DNA of 64,000 nucleotides from Streptomyces violascens. Its GTDB lineage: Bacteria; Actinomycetota; Actinomycetes; Streptomycetales; Streptomycetaceae. Positions 42,614-50,239 of this stretch are shown one piece after another (position 1 is the first letter of the stretch; every line of letters starts with the position of its first letter). The position numbers and the translations under genes were made by a program. Under the pieces are notes generated by a model. The model worked only from the letters and a program-made list of their open reading frames with translations, was not told the DNA's origin and made no database searches. Where the stretch lies: positions 62,001 through 126,000 of the forward strand of contig NZ_BMUA01000007.1 of the NCBI RefSeq assembly GCF_014649955.1, in the 5' to 3' direction.

Positions 42614-43316
42614 GCCGGTCATGCCGAGACCCCGCATCGCCCGTCGCCACGCTCGTCGCGCCGCCCTCGCCGTCCTCGCACCCGTGCTGCTGCTCATCGG
42701 CCTCGCCGGGCCCGCGCGGGCGGACGACGCCTGGCCCGAGCCGGTGCCCGTCGTCTCCCATGTCGACACGACGGACCCGGTCGTCTTCATCACCATCGAC
42801 GACGGCTGGAACCACGACCCGGCCGCACAGAAACTCCTCCTGGACCGCCAGGTCCCGGCATCCCTGTTCCTGCTGCCGGGGGCGTACGCGTACGACCCCG
42901 GGTACTTCCGCACACTGCTCGACCACGGGCCGGCCGCCGTCGAGAACCACACGGTGAACCACCCCGACCTGACGACGCTGCCGCAGGCGGGTCAGAAATC
43001 CGAACTGTGCGGCGCGCGCGAGCAGGCCCTCGCCCGGTTCGGCCTCGCACCACGGCTGGCCCGGCCGCCGTACGGCACGTACGACGCGACGACTCGGCGG
43101 GTGGCCCGGGAGTGCGGGGCGAAGGCGCTGGTCACCTGGACGTACGACTTCACGACGTGGTCCGGGGCGACCCCGCCGACCCCCTCGCTGCGGGCGGGGG
43201 ACATCGTGCTGCTGCACTTCAACGACACGGTGTACACGGACTTGGCGCGGGCGCTGGCCGCGGCGGACGGGGCAGGGTTGCGGGTGGCTCCGCTGCGGGC
43301 CTACGTGCCCGAGTAG
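42609..43316 (+). CDS. secreted polysaccharide deacetylase (NodB domain)
   Basis: A 235-residue secreted protein of carbohydrate esterase family 4. After a signal peptide ending ARADD, the NodB domain shows FITIDDGWNHD (catalytic Asp and metal Asp), ENHTVNHPDL (metal His-x3-His), LARPPYGTYDATTRR and the late IVLLHFND. It would remove N-acetyl or O-acetyl groups from peptidoglycan, chitin or xylan. ATG 42609 is listed; ATG 42621 fits a leaderless transcript from the promoter at 42584 and gives a more typical signal peptide. Monocistronic. Confidence 0.87.
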   Translation: MMPVMPRPRIARRHARRAALAVLAPVLLLIGLAGPARADDAWPEPVPVVSHVDTTDPVVFITIDDGWNHDPAAQKLLLDRQVPASLFLLPGAYAYDPGYFRTLLDHGPAAVENHTVNHPDLTTLPQAGQKSELCGAREQALARFGLAPRLARPPYGTYDATTRRVARECGAKALVTWTYDFTTWSGATPPTPSLRAGDIVLLHFNDTVYTDLARALAAADGAGLRVAPLRAYVPE

Positions 43317-43362
43317 CGTCCTGGAGCCGGGACCCGGGCAGGGGCAGGGGAGCCGAACCGGG

Positions 43363-44544
43363 TCAGCGGATCACGTGCGGGACGAACCTCGCGTACTCGT
43401 CCGTCACCGGCCCCGCCGACTCCCGGATGCCAAGCCCCGCCGGCTCGGACTCCACCACCCACGCCCCCAGCACCACCCGGTTCCCCGAGAAGTCCGGCAG
43501 CGGGGCCAGCTCCTGGTAGCAGCAGGGCTCTTCGGGCCGGGCCGGGGCGGACCCCCGGGGGTGCAGCGTGACGCCCGCGCCCTCTCGGCCGAGCAAGGGC
43601 TTAGCGACGTAACCCCGGCCGGAAGCCAGGTCCCGCGGCCCGTCCAGGTACGCCGGAAGCAGGTTCGGGTGCCCCGGGTACAGCTCCCACAGCACCGCGA
43701 GCAGCGCCTTGTTGGAGAGCAGCATCTTCCACGCCGGCTCGATCCAGCACGTCGTCCCCGTGCCGCCCCCGTTGTCGAGCGTGTCGAGGACCTGCGGCCC
43801 GAACGCGTCCGAGGCCAGCCACTCCCACGGGTACAGCTTGAAGCAGGCCCGGATGAAGCGGAGGCGGTCGTCAACGAAGCGGCCGGTGATGCTGTCCCAG
43901 CCGATCGACTCGACCGACAGCGCCTCCGTGTCGAGGCCCGCCTGCTCGGCCGTCTCGCGCAGATAGGCGACCGTCATGAGGTCCTCGCCGAGCTCGTCGG
44001 TGTCGGAGTGGGCGAAGTGCACGGGCCCGGGCGGCAGCAGCGGAGCCTGCCGCTTCCACGCCTCGACGAGGCGCTCGTGCAGCGAGTTCCACTGGTCGGC
44101 GCCGGGGAAGCGGTCCTCCATCCAGAACCACTGCGCGCTCGCCGCCTCGACCAGCGAGGTCGGGGTGTCCGCGTTGTACTCCAGCATTTTCGCCGGGCCG
44201 GTCCCGTCGTACCGCAGGTCGAACCGGCCGTATATGGAAGGGAGTTCGGCCCGGCGCCGCCACGACTCGGCGACCAGGTCGGCCAGCCGGCCGTCCATGA
44301 TGCCCAGGTCCGCGAAACGGCCCCTCTCGACGATGTGGGCCGCCGCGGCCAGGCACATGTCGTGCAGTTCCTCGACGGTCTCCTCCAGCGCCTCGACCTC
44401 GGGCAGCGTGAAGGAGTAGTACGCGCTCTCGTCCCAGTACGGACGCAGCGAGTCGTCGGGGTAGCGGGTCAGCGGGTAGATCAGGCCCTGTTCCTCGACG
44501 GTGCGCTGCCAGTCCGGGCGCGGCTCTGTGCAATGCCGTTCCAT
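43363..44544 (-). CDS. glutathionylspermidine synthase family ATP-grasp protein (YgiC-like)
   Basis: A 393-residue ATP-grasp ligase of the GSP_synth family (PF03738). YPDDSLRPYWDESAYYSFT opens the domain. IYGRFDLRYDGTGPAKMLEYNADTPTSLVEA carries the conserved acidic and Asn positions, and GYVAKPLLGREGAGVTLH and CCYQELAPLPDFSGNRVVLGAWVV complete the ATP site. It is related to E. coli YgiC and YjfC, whose substrates are unknown. Streptomyces do not make glutathione, so the peptide substrate must differ. The ATG lies 11 bases after the lipoprotein gene, forming a two-gene operon like ygiBC. Confidence 0.87.
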   Translation of the reverse strand: MERHCTEPRPDWQRTVEEQGLIYPLTRYPDDSLRPYWDESAYYSFTLPEVEALEETVEELHDMCLAAAAHIVERGRFADLGIMDGRLADLVAESWRRRAELPSIYGRFDLRYDGTGPAKMLEYNADTPTSLVEAASAQWFWMEDRFPGADQWNSLHERLVEAWKRQAPLLPPGPVHFAHSDTDELGEDLMTVAYLRETAEQAGLDTEALSVESIGWDSITGRFVDDRLRFIRACFKLYPWEWLASDAFGPQVLDTLDNGGGTGTTCWIEPAWKMLLSNKALLAVLWELYPGHPNLLPAYLDGPRDLASGRGYVAKPLLGREGAGVTLHPRGSAPARPEEPCCYQELAPLPDFSGNRVVLGAWVVESEPAGLGIRESAGPVTDEYARFVPHVIR

Positions 44545-44555
44545 GCTCCGGCCCC

Positions 44556-44825
44556 TCAACCGCCGCTGGAGTCGCCGTGGCCGCCGAACCCGCCGCGCGA
44601 GACGCCAGACTTGTCGAAGGAGCCGCCGGAGACCTTGCCGCTGCGGCTGGACCCGCCGTAGTAGTACTGACCGGTGCCACCGCTCTTGCACTCGTACTTC
44701 GGCAGTTCCTTGTACGTGACCGGATTGACGCAGCGCCGGTCCGGTTCGTCGCTGCACGCGGTGAGCGTGGCGGCGAGCACTCCCATCCCGCCGAGCACCA
44801 CCGTCGCGGACCTGAACCTTCGCAT
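44556..44825 (-). CDS. small lipoprotein, YgiB-like C-terminus
   Basis: An 89-residue lipoprotein. ATLTACSDEPDRRCVNPV has a clear lipobox. The rest is Tyr, Gly and Ser rich (QYYYGGSSRSGKVSGGSF) and ends in GVSRGGFGGHGDSSGG. The RGGFG motif recalls E. coli YgiB (DUF1190), whose gene also precedes a GSP_synth-type ATP-grasp gene. The ATG 44825 follows GGGGGAG at good spacing. It may be the acceptor or partner of the ligase encoded next; this is inference. Confidence 0.78.
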   Translation of the reverse strand: MRRFRSATVVLGGMGVLAATLTACSDEPDRRCVNPVTYKELPKYECKSGGTGQYYYGGSSRSGKVSGGSFDKSGVSRGGFGGHGDSSGG

Positions 44826-44955
44826 CGCGGATCTCCCCCCGTTCTCGTACCGACTTCGCTGTGGGACGCGTTCCGGCCACACACTAGTTCCCGGCCATCG
44901 GCGACCTGCCCCCGGGCTTTCCCCGCCCGCCGGGCCTGCGGCTACAGTCCCCCCT

Positions 44956-45822
44956 GTGTTCTTCGGGATGATCTGCGCCCTTGCGTCCGCGGTCTGCTTC
45001 GGTACGGCCACCGTCCTCCAGGCCGCCGCGACGCGCGCCGCCGAGCCGAGTACGGGGGCGGGCGCCGGTTCCGGTGTCGACGCGGCGCTGCTCCTGCGCG
45101 CCGTACGCCAGTGGCGCTATGTCGCCGGTCTCGCGCTCGACGGCCTCGGCTTCGTCTTCCAGATCCTCGCGCTGCGCTCGGTGCCGATCTACGCGGTGGG
45201 CGCGGCGCTCGCCGCCTCGCTCGCGGTGACGGCGGTGGTCGCGGCCCGCATCCTCAAGGTCCGGCTCTCCGGTACGGAGTGGGCGGCGGTCGGGGTGGTC
45301 TGCGCGGGCCTCGCCATGCTCGGCCTGTCGTCCGGCGCGGAGGGCAAGGAAGCGGGCCCGGCCTCCCTGCACTGGTGGCTGCTCGGCGTGGCCGCCGCAG
45401 TACTGCTCGCGGGCGCGGTCGGGGGCCGGCTGCCGAACCGCGCCCGGGCCCTGGTCCTCGGGCTCGGCGCGGGCTGTGGTTTCGGCGTGGTCGAGGTCGC
45501 GGTCCGGCTCATCGACGACCCCTTCGACCTGACGAATCCCGCGCTTTACGCCCTGCTGCTCGGCGGCGGCGCCGCGTTCCTGCTGCTCACCTCGGCGCTT
45601 TCGCGCGGCTCGGTCACCACGGCGACGGCGGGCATGGTCATCGGCGAGACCATCGGCCCGGCCCTGGTCGGCGTGGCCTGGCTCGGCGACCGCACCCGGG
45701 ACGGACTCGGCTGGCTGACCGTCACCGGCTTCGCGGTGGCGGTGGCGGGAGCACTCGCCCTGGCCCGCTTCGGCGAGGCCCCGGAGCCGGAGCCCTCGCT
45801 CCAGGACGTACGGGACCACTGA
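44956..45822 (+). CDS. EamA/DMT-type membrane transporter
   Basis: A 288-residue integral membrane protein with about nine or ten predicted helices. Its pattern is that of drug/metabolite transporter relatives: FGMICALASAVCFGTATVLQA, LDGLGFVFQILALRSVPIYAVGAALAASLAVTAVVAARIL, and late TTATAGMVIGETIGPALVGVAWLGD. The two-fold repeat expected of EamA proteins is weak. Substrate unknown. GTG 44956 is the first start compatible with the first helix and has no clear ribosome-binding site; ATG 44968 is an alternative. Confidence 0.75.
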   Translation: MFFGMICALASAVCFGTATVLQAAATRAAEPSTGAGAGSGVDAALLLRAVRQWRYVAGLALDGLGFVFQILALRSVPIYAVGAALAASLAVTAVVAARILKVRLSGTEWAAVGVVCAGLAMLGLSSGAEGKEAGPASLHWWLLGVAAAVLLAGAVGGRLPNRARALVLGLGAGCGFGVVEVAVRLIDDPFDLTNPALYALLLGGGAAFLLLTSALSRGSVTTATAGMVIGETIGPALVGVAWLGDRTRDGLGWLTVTGFAVAVAGALALARFGEAPEPEPSLQDVRDH

Positions 45823-45868
45823 AACCGGCCCCGCTTCCACCAGCTCCGGCCGGGCGGCCCAGCCCCCT

Positions 45869-47275
45869 CTACGGCAGCACGTTGCACAGCGCGTCCAGCG
45901 CCCCCGTCCACCCCGAGTCCGACGGCGTCCCGTACCCCACCACCAACGCGTCCCGCTCCGGGGCGAGTTCGGGGTGGCGGTAGCGGGAGAGGCCTTCCAA
46001 GGCCAGGCCCTGCCAGGTGGCGGCCCGGATGATGGAGCGCTCGGTGCCGGGCGGGAGTTCGACCAGCGCGTGCAGCCCGGCCGCGATGCCGCTGACCCGC
46101 GCCTCGGGGGCGCGCTCGGCGAGCGCGGTCACCAACTGGTCGCGGCGGCGCCGGTAGTGGAGCCGCATGCCGCGCACATGACGGTCGTACGCGCCGGACC
46201 GGATGAACTCGGCGAGCGTCAGCTGGTCCAGCGAGCCGTTCGCCCACTCCCCGCCCTTGGCCTGGACGACCTCGTCCACGAGGTGTCCGGGCAGCACCAT
46301 CCAGCCCAGGCGCAGGCCCGGCGCGAGGGACTTGCTCGCGGTGCCGAGGTAGACGACGTGCTCGGGGTCGAGGCCCTGGAGCGCGCCGACCGCCTTGCGG
46401 TCGTAGCGGAACTCCCCGTCGTAGTCGTCCTCCAGGATCAGCCCGCCCGTGGTGCGCGCCCAGTCGACGGCCGCCGCCCGCCGGTCGGGCAGCAGCGGCA
46501 CCCCGATCGGGAACTGGTGCGCGGCCGTCATCAGCACCGCCCCCACCCCCTTCATCGCCCCCAACTCCTCCGTACGGGTGCCCAGTTGATCGAGAGGCAG
46601 CGCCGGGGTGCGCAGGCCCGCGTCGGTCAGCACCTTCCAGTGGAAGTCGAGGCCGTACGACTCGACCGCCGCCTCCCGCACCCGGCGGGTCCGCAGCACC
46701 TTCGCCATCAGCATCAGGCCGTGCAGGAATCCGGAGCAGACGACGATGCGGTCCGGCGAGGCGTACACGCCGCGTGCCCGGGCCAGATAGTCCGCCAGGA
46801 CCGTGCGCAGCTCGACGCGGCCGCGCGGATCGCCGAGGCCGAAGGCCTCGTGCGGGGCGTCGGTGAGCGCCCGGCGGGCCGCCTTGAGCCACTCGGCGCG
46901 CGGAAAGGAGGCGACGTCGGGCGAGCCCGGCATCAGGTTGTACGTGGGCTTGCGGCGGGTCGGCAGGCGCCGGGTGTGGCTCCGGTCGGGGCGGGCCACG
47001 GCACGCTGGGCCACCGTCGTCCCGGAGCCCTGGCGCGCGGTGAGCCAGCCCTCGGCGACCAGTTCGGCATAGGCGTCGGCGACCGTGTTGCGGGCGATCC
47101 CGAGATCGGCGGCGAGCGAGCGCGAGGACGGCAGCCGGGTGCCGGGGGTGAGCCGTCCGCCGCGTACGGCTTCGCGCAGCGCGTCCGTGAGGCCCGAGCG
47201 CAGGCCCGCGCCGCCCACGTCGATGTGCAGATCGACACCGAGAGTTTCCGGAGAAGTGGCCCAGGATTTCACCAT
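45869..47275 (-). CDS. MocR-type PLP-dependent transcriptional regulator
   Basis: A 468-residue GntR/MocR fusion. Residues 10-85 form a GntR winged helix (LREAVRGGRLTPGTRLPSSRSLAADLGIARNTVADAY). After a linker, residues 115-465 form an aminotransferase I-like domain with the PLP-lysine segment YLGTASKSLAPGLRLGW and LILEDDYDGEFRYD. Such regulators sense PLP, amino acids or GABA. The 46-base gap to the divergent AhpD-like operon makes that operon its likely target. The start ATG 47275 is the one immediately before the GntR domain. Confidence 0.9.
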   Translation of the reverse strand: MVKSWATSPETLGVDLHIDVGGAGLRSGLTDALREAVRGGRLTPGTRLPSSRSLAADLGIARNTVADAYAELVAEGWLTARQGSGTTVAQRAVARPDRSHTRRLPTRRKPTYNLMPGSPDVASFPRAEWLKAARRALTDAPHEAFGLGDPRGRVELRTVLADYLARARGVYASPDRIVVCSGFLHGLMLMAKVLRTRRVREAAVESYGLDFHWKVLTDAGLRTPALPLDQLGTRTEELGAMKGVGAVLMTAAHQFPIGVPLLPDRRAAAVDWARTTGGLILEDDYDGEFRYDRKAVGALQGLDPEHVVYLGTASKSLAPGLRLGWMVLPGHLVDEVVQAKGGEWANGSLDQLTLAEFIRSGAYDRHVRGMRLHYRRRRDQLVTALAERAPEARVSGIAAGLHALVELPPGTERSIIRAATWQGLALEGLSRYRHPELAPERDALVVGYGTPSDSGWTGALDALCNVLP

Positions 47276-47321
47276 GGGAATGGACCATACCTGGGTGCCA
47301 CACGCCCCGTACCTTCGTTCC

Positions 47322-47819
47322 ATGACCACGAACGAGACCAAGTCGTACGCACCCGAGCAGCCCCCGCGCCTCCAGTGGGCCAAGGCCGCGCCCGAGGTCT
47401 ACAAGGCCATGATCAAGCTGACCGCCGCCGCCGAGCGCGGGCTCGACCCGGTGATCGCCGAGCTGGTCAAGATCCGCGCCTCGCAGCTCAACCACTGCGC
47501 CCTGTGCCTCGACATGCACACCAAGGACGCGATCGCGGCCGGCGAGTCGGTGGAGCGGATCGTGCAGCTCAGCGCCTGGGAGGAGTCGGCGCACTTCTAC
47601 ACGGAGAAGGAGCTCGCCGCGATCGAGCTGACCGAGGCGATCACGGTCCTCACCGACGGCTTCGTACCGGACGAGGTGTACGACAAGGCCGCCGAGCACT
47701 TCGAGGAGACCGAGCTCGCGCAGCTCATCGCGACCATCACCATGATCAACGCCTGGAACCGCTTCGGCGTGACCACCCGCGGCGCGGCCGGCCACTACAC
47801 CCCGGGAATGTACAAGTGA
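47322..47819 (+). CDS. AhpD-like carboxymuconolactone decarboxylase family protein (first copy)
   Basis: A 165-residue CMD-domain protein. ELVKIRASQLNHCALCLDMHTKDAI contains the CxxC-x3-H redox centre of AhpD-type alkylhydroperoxidases. IATITMINAWNRFGVTTR is the typical helix after the core. It probably acts as a thiol peroxidase or disulfide reductase partner. The ATG is divergent from the MocR gene, and the stop overlaps the start of a paralogous gene (GTGA). Confidence 0.88.
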   Translation: MTTNETKSYAPEQPPRLQWAKAAPEVYKAMIKLTAAAERGLDPVIAELVKIRASQLNHCALCLDMHTKDAIAAGESVERIVQLSAWEESAHFYTEKELAAIELTEAITVLTDGFVPDEVYDKAAEHFEETELAQLIATITMINAWNRFGVTTRGAAGHYTPGMYK

Positions 47820-48274
47820 GCCCAGGCGCAAGGGAGTTCCAGGTCCCCAAGGACGTCTACCTGAGCCTCGCGGAGCTCAGCGCGGCCGCCAAGCGGGGCC
47901 TGGGCGACCCGGTCCTCGCCGAGCTGGTGATGATCCGCGCGTCCCAGCTCAACCACTGCGCCTTCTGCCTGGACATGCACCTCGCGGCCGCCCGCAAGGC
48001 CGGCGAGGCTGAGGAGCGGCTCGGGCTTCTGGCGGCGTGGGAGGAGGCCGGCGACCTGTTCACCCGGCAGGAGCGCGCCGCCCTCGCCCTCACCGAGGCG
48101 GTCACCCTCCTCACCGCCGGTTTCGTACCCGACACGGTGTACGAGAAGGCCGCCGAGCACTTCACCGAGACCCAACTCGCCCATCTCATCGCGGCGATCA
48201 CCGTCATCAACAGCTGGAACCGCCTGATGGTGACCCGCCGCACGGCACCCGGAGAAACCGAATGGCACAGCTGA
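47816..48274 (+). CDS. AhpD-like carboxymuconolactone decarboxylase family protein (second copy)
   Basis: A 152-residue paralogue of the preceding protein: VMIRASQLNHCAFCLDMHLAAA carries the same CxxC-x3-H centre, and ITVINSWNRLMVTRR the same C-terminal helix. The GTG overlaps the first copy's stop by four bases, and its 3' end overlaps the next gene by 13. The side-by-side copies suggest a heteromer or division of labour. Confidence 0.86.
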   Translation: MSPGAREFQVPKDVYLSLAELSAAAKRGLGDPVLAELVMIRASQLNHCAFCLDMHLAAARKAGEAEERLGLLAAWEEAGDLFTRQERAALALTEAVTLLTAGFVPDTVYEKAAEHFTETQLAHLIAAITVINSWNRLMVTRRTAPGETEWHS

Positions 48275-48990
48275 ACCCTGCCGCCGCCTTCCGCGCCCTG
48301 CACCAGGGGCGCACCCCCGGCGATCCGCTGATCCTGCCGGGACCCTGGGACGCGGCCAGCGCCCGGGTCTTCGAGGAGGCGGGCTTCCCTGCCCTGGCCA
48401 CGCCGAGCGCGGGGGTCTCGGCGTCACTGGGGTACGAGGACGGTTCGACGCCGGCGGACGAGATGTTCGCCGCCGTCACCCGGATCGTGCGATCCGTGTC
48501 GGTCCCCGTCTCGGCGGACGTCGAGGGCGGCTACGGCCTCGACCCCAAGGAGCTGGTGGACCGGCTCCTGGAGACGGGCGCGGTCGGCTGCAACCTGGAG
48601 GACTCCGCCCAGGGCGCGCTCAAGGACCCGGCCCGGCACGCCGACTGGCTGGCCGAGGTGCGCGCGGAGGCGGGCGACCGGCTGTTCATCAACGCCCGCG
48701 TCGACACGTACATCCGCGGGCTGCCCGAGCTGGACGCGACGATCGCGCGGGCCCGGGCGTACGTGGCCGCGGGCGCGGACGGCGTCTACCCCTTCGCAGC
48801 CCCGGCCGAGCACCTGCCGGAGATCGCGAAGGCGGTGCCGGTTCCGGTGAACATGGCGGTCCTGCCGGACGCCCCGGGACCGCGCCGCCTCGGCGAACTG
48901 GGCGCGGGCCGCATCACGTTCGGCCCCGGCCTCCAGATCCGCGCGACGAACGCGCTGCGGGACATCGCCCGCCAGGTGCGCGAGCTGTAG
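48262..48990 (+). CDS. isocitrate lyase/phosphoenolpyruvate mutase family protein
   Basis: A 242-residue TIM-barrel enzyme of the PEP mutase/isocitrate lyase superfamily. PGPWDAASARVFEEAGFPALATPSAGVSASLGYEDG is the N-terminal loop, VSADVEGGYGLDP the metal-binding Asp segment, GCNLEDS the second acidic loop, and INARVDTY the substrate Arg. The usual active-site Cys loop (KKCGH) is absent, so it is neither a classic lyase nor an identified mutase. ATG 48262 has GGAGA and overlaps the second AhpD-like gene. Last gene of the MocR-controlled operon. Confidence 0.85.
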   Translation: MAQLNPAAAFRALHQGRTPGDPLILPGPWDAASARVFEEAGFPALATPSAGVSASLGYEDGSTPADEMFAAVTRIVRSVSVPVSADVEGGYGLDPKELVDRLLETGAVGCNLEDSAQGALKDPARHADWLAEVRAEAGDRLFINARVDTYIRGLPELDATIARARAYVAAGADGVYPFAAPAEHLPEIAKAVPVPVNMAVLPDAPGPRRLGELGAGRITFGPGLQIRATNALRDIARQVREL

Positions 48991-48995
48991 CCGCC

Positions 48996-49054
48996 GTACG
49001 CAGATGAGGGTGCTCCTGGCCTTGCTCGGGCCGGGGGCACCCTCATGTGCGTAC
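48996..49054. terminator. bidirectional terminator after the AhpD/PEP mutase operon
   Basis: GTACGCAGATGAGGGTGC (48996-49013) pairs with 49037-49054 over 18 bases with one mismatch around a 23-base loop that itself can fold. It serves both this operon and the convergent membrane-protein gene ending at 49058. Confidence 0.8.
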
Positions 49055-49057
49055 CGG

Positions 49058-49561
49058 CTACTCGTCGTCCGGCTCGTCCTGGGCGCGCAGGCCCGCCACC
49101 CACATCGGCATCAGCCAGTGCACGACCAGGATGCCGAGGAGTGCCGGTAGAGCCACTGCCTCCAGGTTCCCGCCCGCGAGCCGGTACCCGCCTACGGCTG
49201 CGACGGTGGCGAACAGCAGCCCGGTGGTGATCCGGTGGGCGCGGGCCAGGACCTCGCTGCGCTCGGCGCGCTGGCGCTCGTCCAGGGCCCGGCGGCGCAG
49301 TTCGAGCAGACCGCGCGTCGAGGAATTGATGGCGCCGGTGGCCAAGCACCACGGCAGCAGCAGAGCGACCAGCAGGCAAGCCGCGACTATCGAAGCGTCG
49401 AGCAGGGCCGCTAGAAAGGCCGCCACGTACGCGGCGGTCAGTGCGATGTGGCCGACGACCAGCACCCTCCTGCGGCCCGCGGTCGCGTACAGCGGCGCCG
49501 CCGCGCGCCGGTTCATGGTCTGCTGCATCCACCGGTCGTAACGCGTCAGCTGTGCGTTCAT
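49058..49561 (-). CDS. membrane protein paired with an XRE regulator
   Basis: A 167-residue protein with about four membrane helices: VLVVGHIALTAAYVAAFLAALLD, IVAACLLVALLLPWCLATGA, ITTGLLFATVAAVGGYRL and ALPALLGILVVHWLMPMW. Its conserved polar part between helices 2 and 3 is LLELRRRALDERQRAERSEVLARAHR. DERQ before the third helix is typical of small membrane proteins encoded with Cro-type regulators (DUF2178-like). The ATG overlaps the regulator's stop by one base (TGATG). Function unknown; the paired regulator probably controls it. Confidence 0.78.
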   Translation of the reverse strand: MNAQLTRYDRWMQQTMNRRAAAPLYATAGRRRVLVVGHIALTAAYVAAFLAALLDASIVAACLLVALLLPWCLATGAINSSTRGLLELRRRALDERQRAERSEVLARAHRITTGLLFATVAAVGGYRLAGGNLEAVALPALLGILVVHWLMPMWVAGLRAQDEPDDE

Positions 49562-49806
49562 CACTGGTTCCTCCCGTAGGCCTCGTCGGTGAGCGGGCGG
49601 AAGGGCTTCAGGGAGAACAGCGCCTCCACCGGAAGCCCGAAGTACTCCGCGATCTTCAACGCCAGGTCGAGGCTCGGGTTGTACTGCCCGCGCTCGATGT
49701 AGCCGATGGTCTGGTAGTGGGCGCCCACTGCCTCGGCCAGGCTCTGTCGCGACACCTTCCGCTCGGCACGCACCATCGCCAACCTGTTGTGCACCTGCTC
49801 GCTCAT
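49561..49806 (-). CDS. XRE family helix-turn-helix regulator (small)
   Basis: An 81-residue Cro/CI-type DNA-binding protein: NRLAMVRAERKVSRQSLAEAVGAHYQTIGYIERGQYNPSLDLALKIAEYFGL is the complete domain, followed by VEALFSLKPF. It is like the small XRE proteins coupled to membrane partners in Gram-positive bacteria. It overlaps the membrane gene by one base. The ATG at 49806 lacks a ribosome-binding site; AT-rich TATAC just upstream suggests a promoter next to the start and a leaderless mRNA. Confidence 0.88.
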   Translation of the reverse strand: MSEQVHNRLAMVRAERKVSRQSLAEAVGAHYQTIGYIERGQYNPSLDLALKIAEYFGLPVEALFSLKPFRPLTDEAYGRNQ

Positions 49807-49858
49807 GTATAAGAAGTACTACATTGATGAGTAGAAGCACAACGAGCGGGGAGTCTTC

Positions 49859-50176
49859 ATGTTGGGGCGCAAAGAGCTTTCGGTCCTGGTCCTTCGCGAC
49901 GCGAACCACATCGCGCAGGAGCTGCGGGAGGCGCTGACCAGTGCGGGCGAGGCGGAGCGGCCCGGCCTTGAGGCTGCCCTGCGGATCGCCGAGCGGGCGG
50001 CCGCCGTGCCGGACCGCGAGCTGCGCGCCCGCTGGGTGCGCGAGCAGCGGGCCTCGGTCGGCTACACGGGTCCGGACGACGAGTCGGTGCACGCCGTCAA
50101 GGCGCTGCGCCAGGCACAGCCGGGGCTCGGCCTGCGGTCCGCCGTACAGCTGACGAAGGACGCGGCGGCGAAGTAG
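49859..50176 (+). CDS. small protein with ribosomal L7/L12 C-terminal-like segment
   Basis: A 105-residue protein. Residues 1-60 are helical and charged (LRDANHIAQELREALTSAGEAERPG). The C-terminal 30 residues (ESVHAVKALRQAQPGLGLRSAVQLTKDAA) resemble the VIKxVR-x-x-GLGLKEAKxLV helix-loop-helix of L7/L12 that binds translation factors. It is not the ribosomal protein itself. ATG 49859 follows GGGGAG. Divergent from the XRE gene; a terminator lies 15 bases after the stop. Confidence 0.7.
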   Translation: MLGRKELSVLVLRDANHIAQELREALTSAGEAERPGLEAALRIAERAAAVPDRELRARWVREQRASVGYTGPDDESVHAVKALRQAQPGLGLRSAVQLTKDAAAK

Positions 50177-50190
50177 CGGGAAACGGGCGA

Positions 50191-50215
50191 AGCCCCGGCA
50201 GTGGCTGCCGGGGCT
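50191..50215. terminator. terminator between the L7/L12-like gene and mdh
   Basis: AGCCCCGGCAG (50191-50201) and CTGCCGGGGCT (50205-50215) form a perfect 11-base stem around TGG. It is placed between two convergent genes and can serve both. Confidence 0.85.
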
Positions 50216-50239
50216 CCGTCGAAACGCGTGCTGCTGGGC

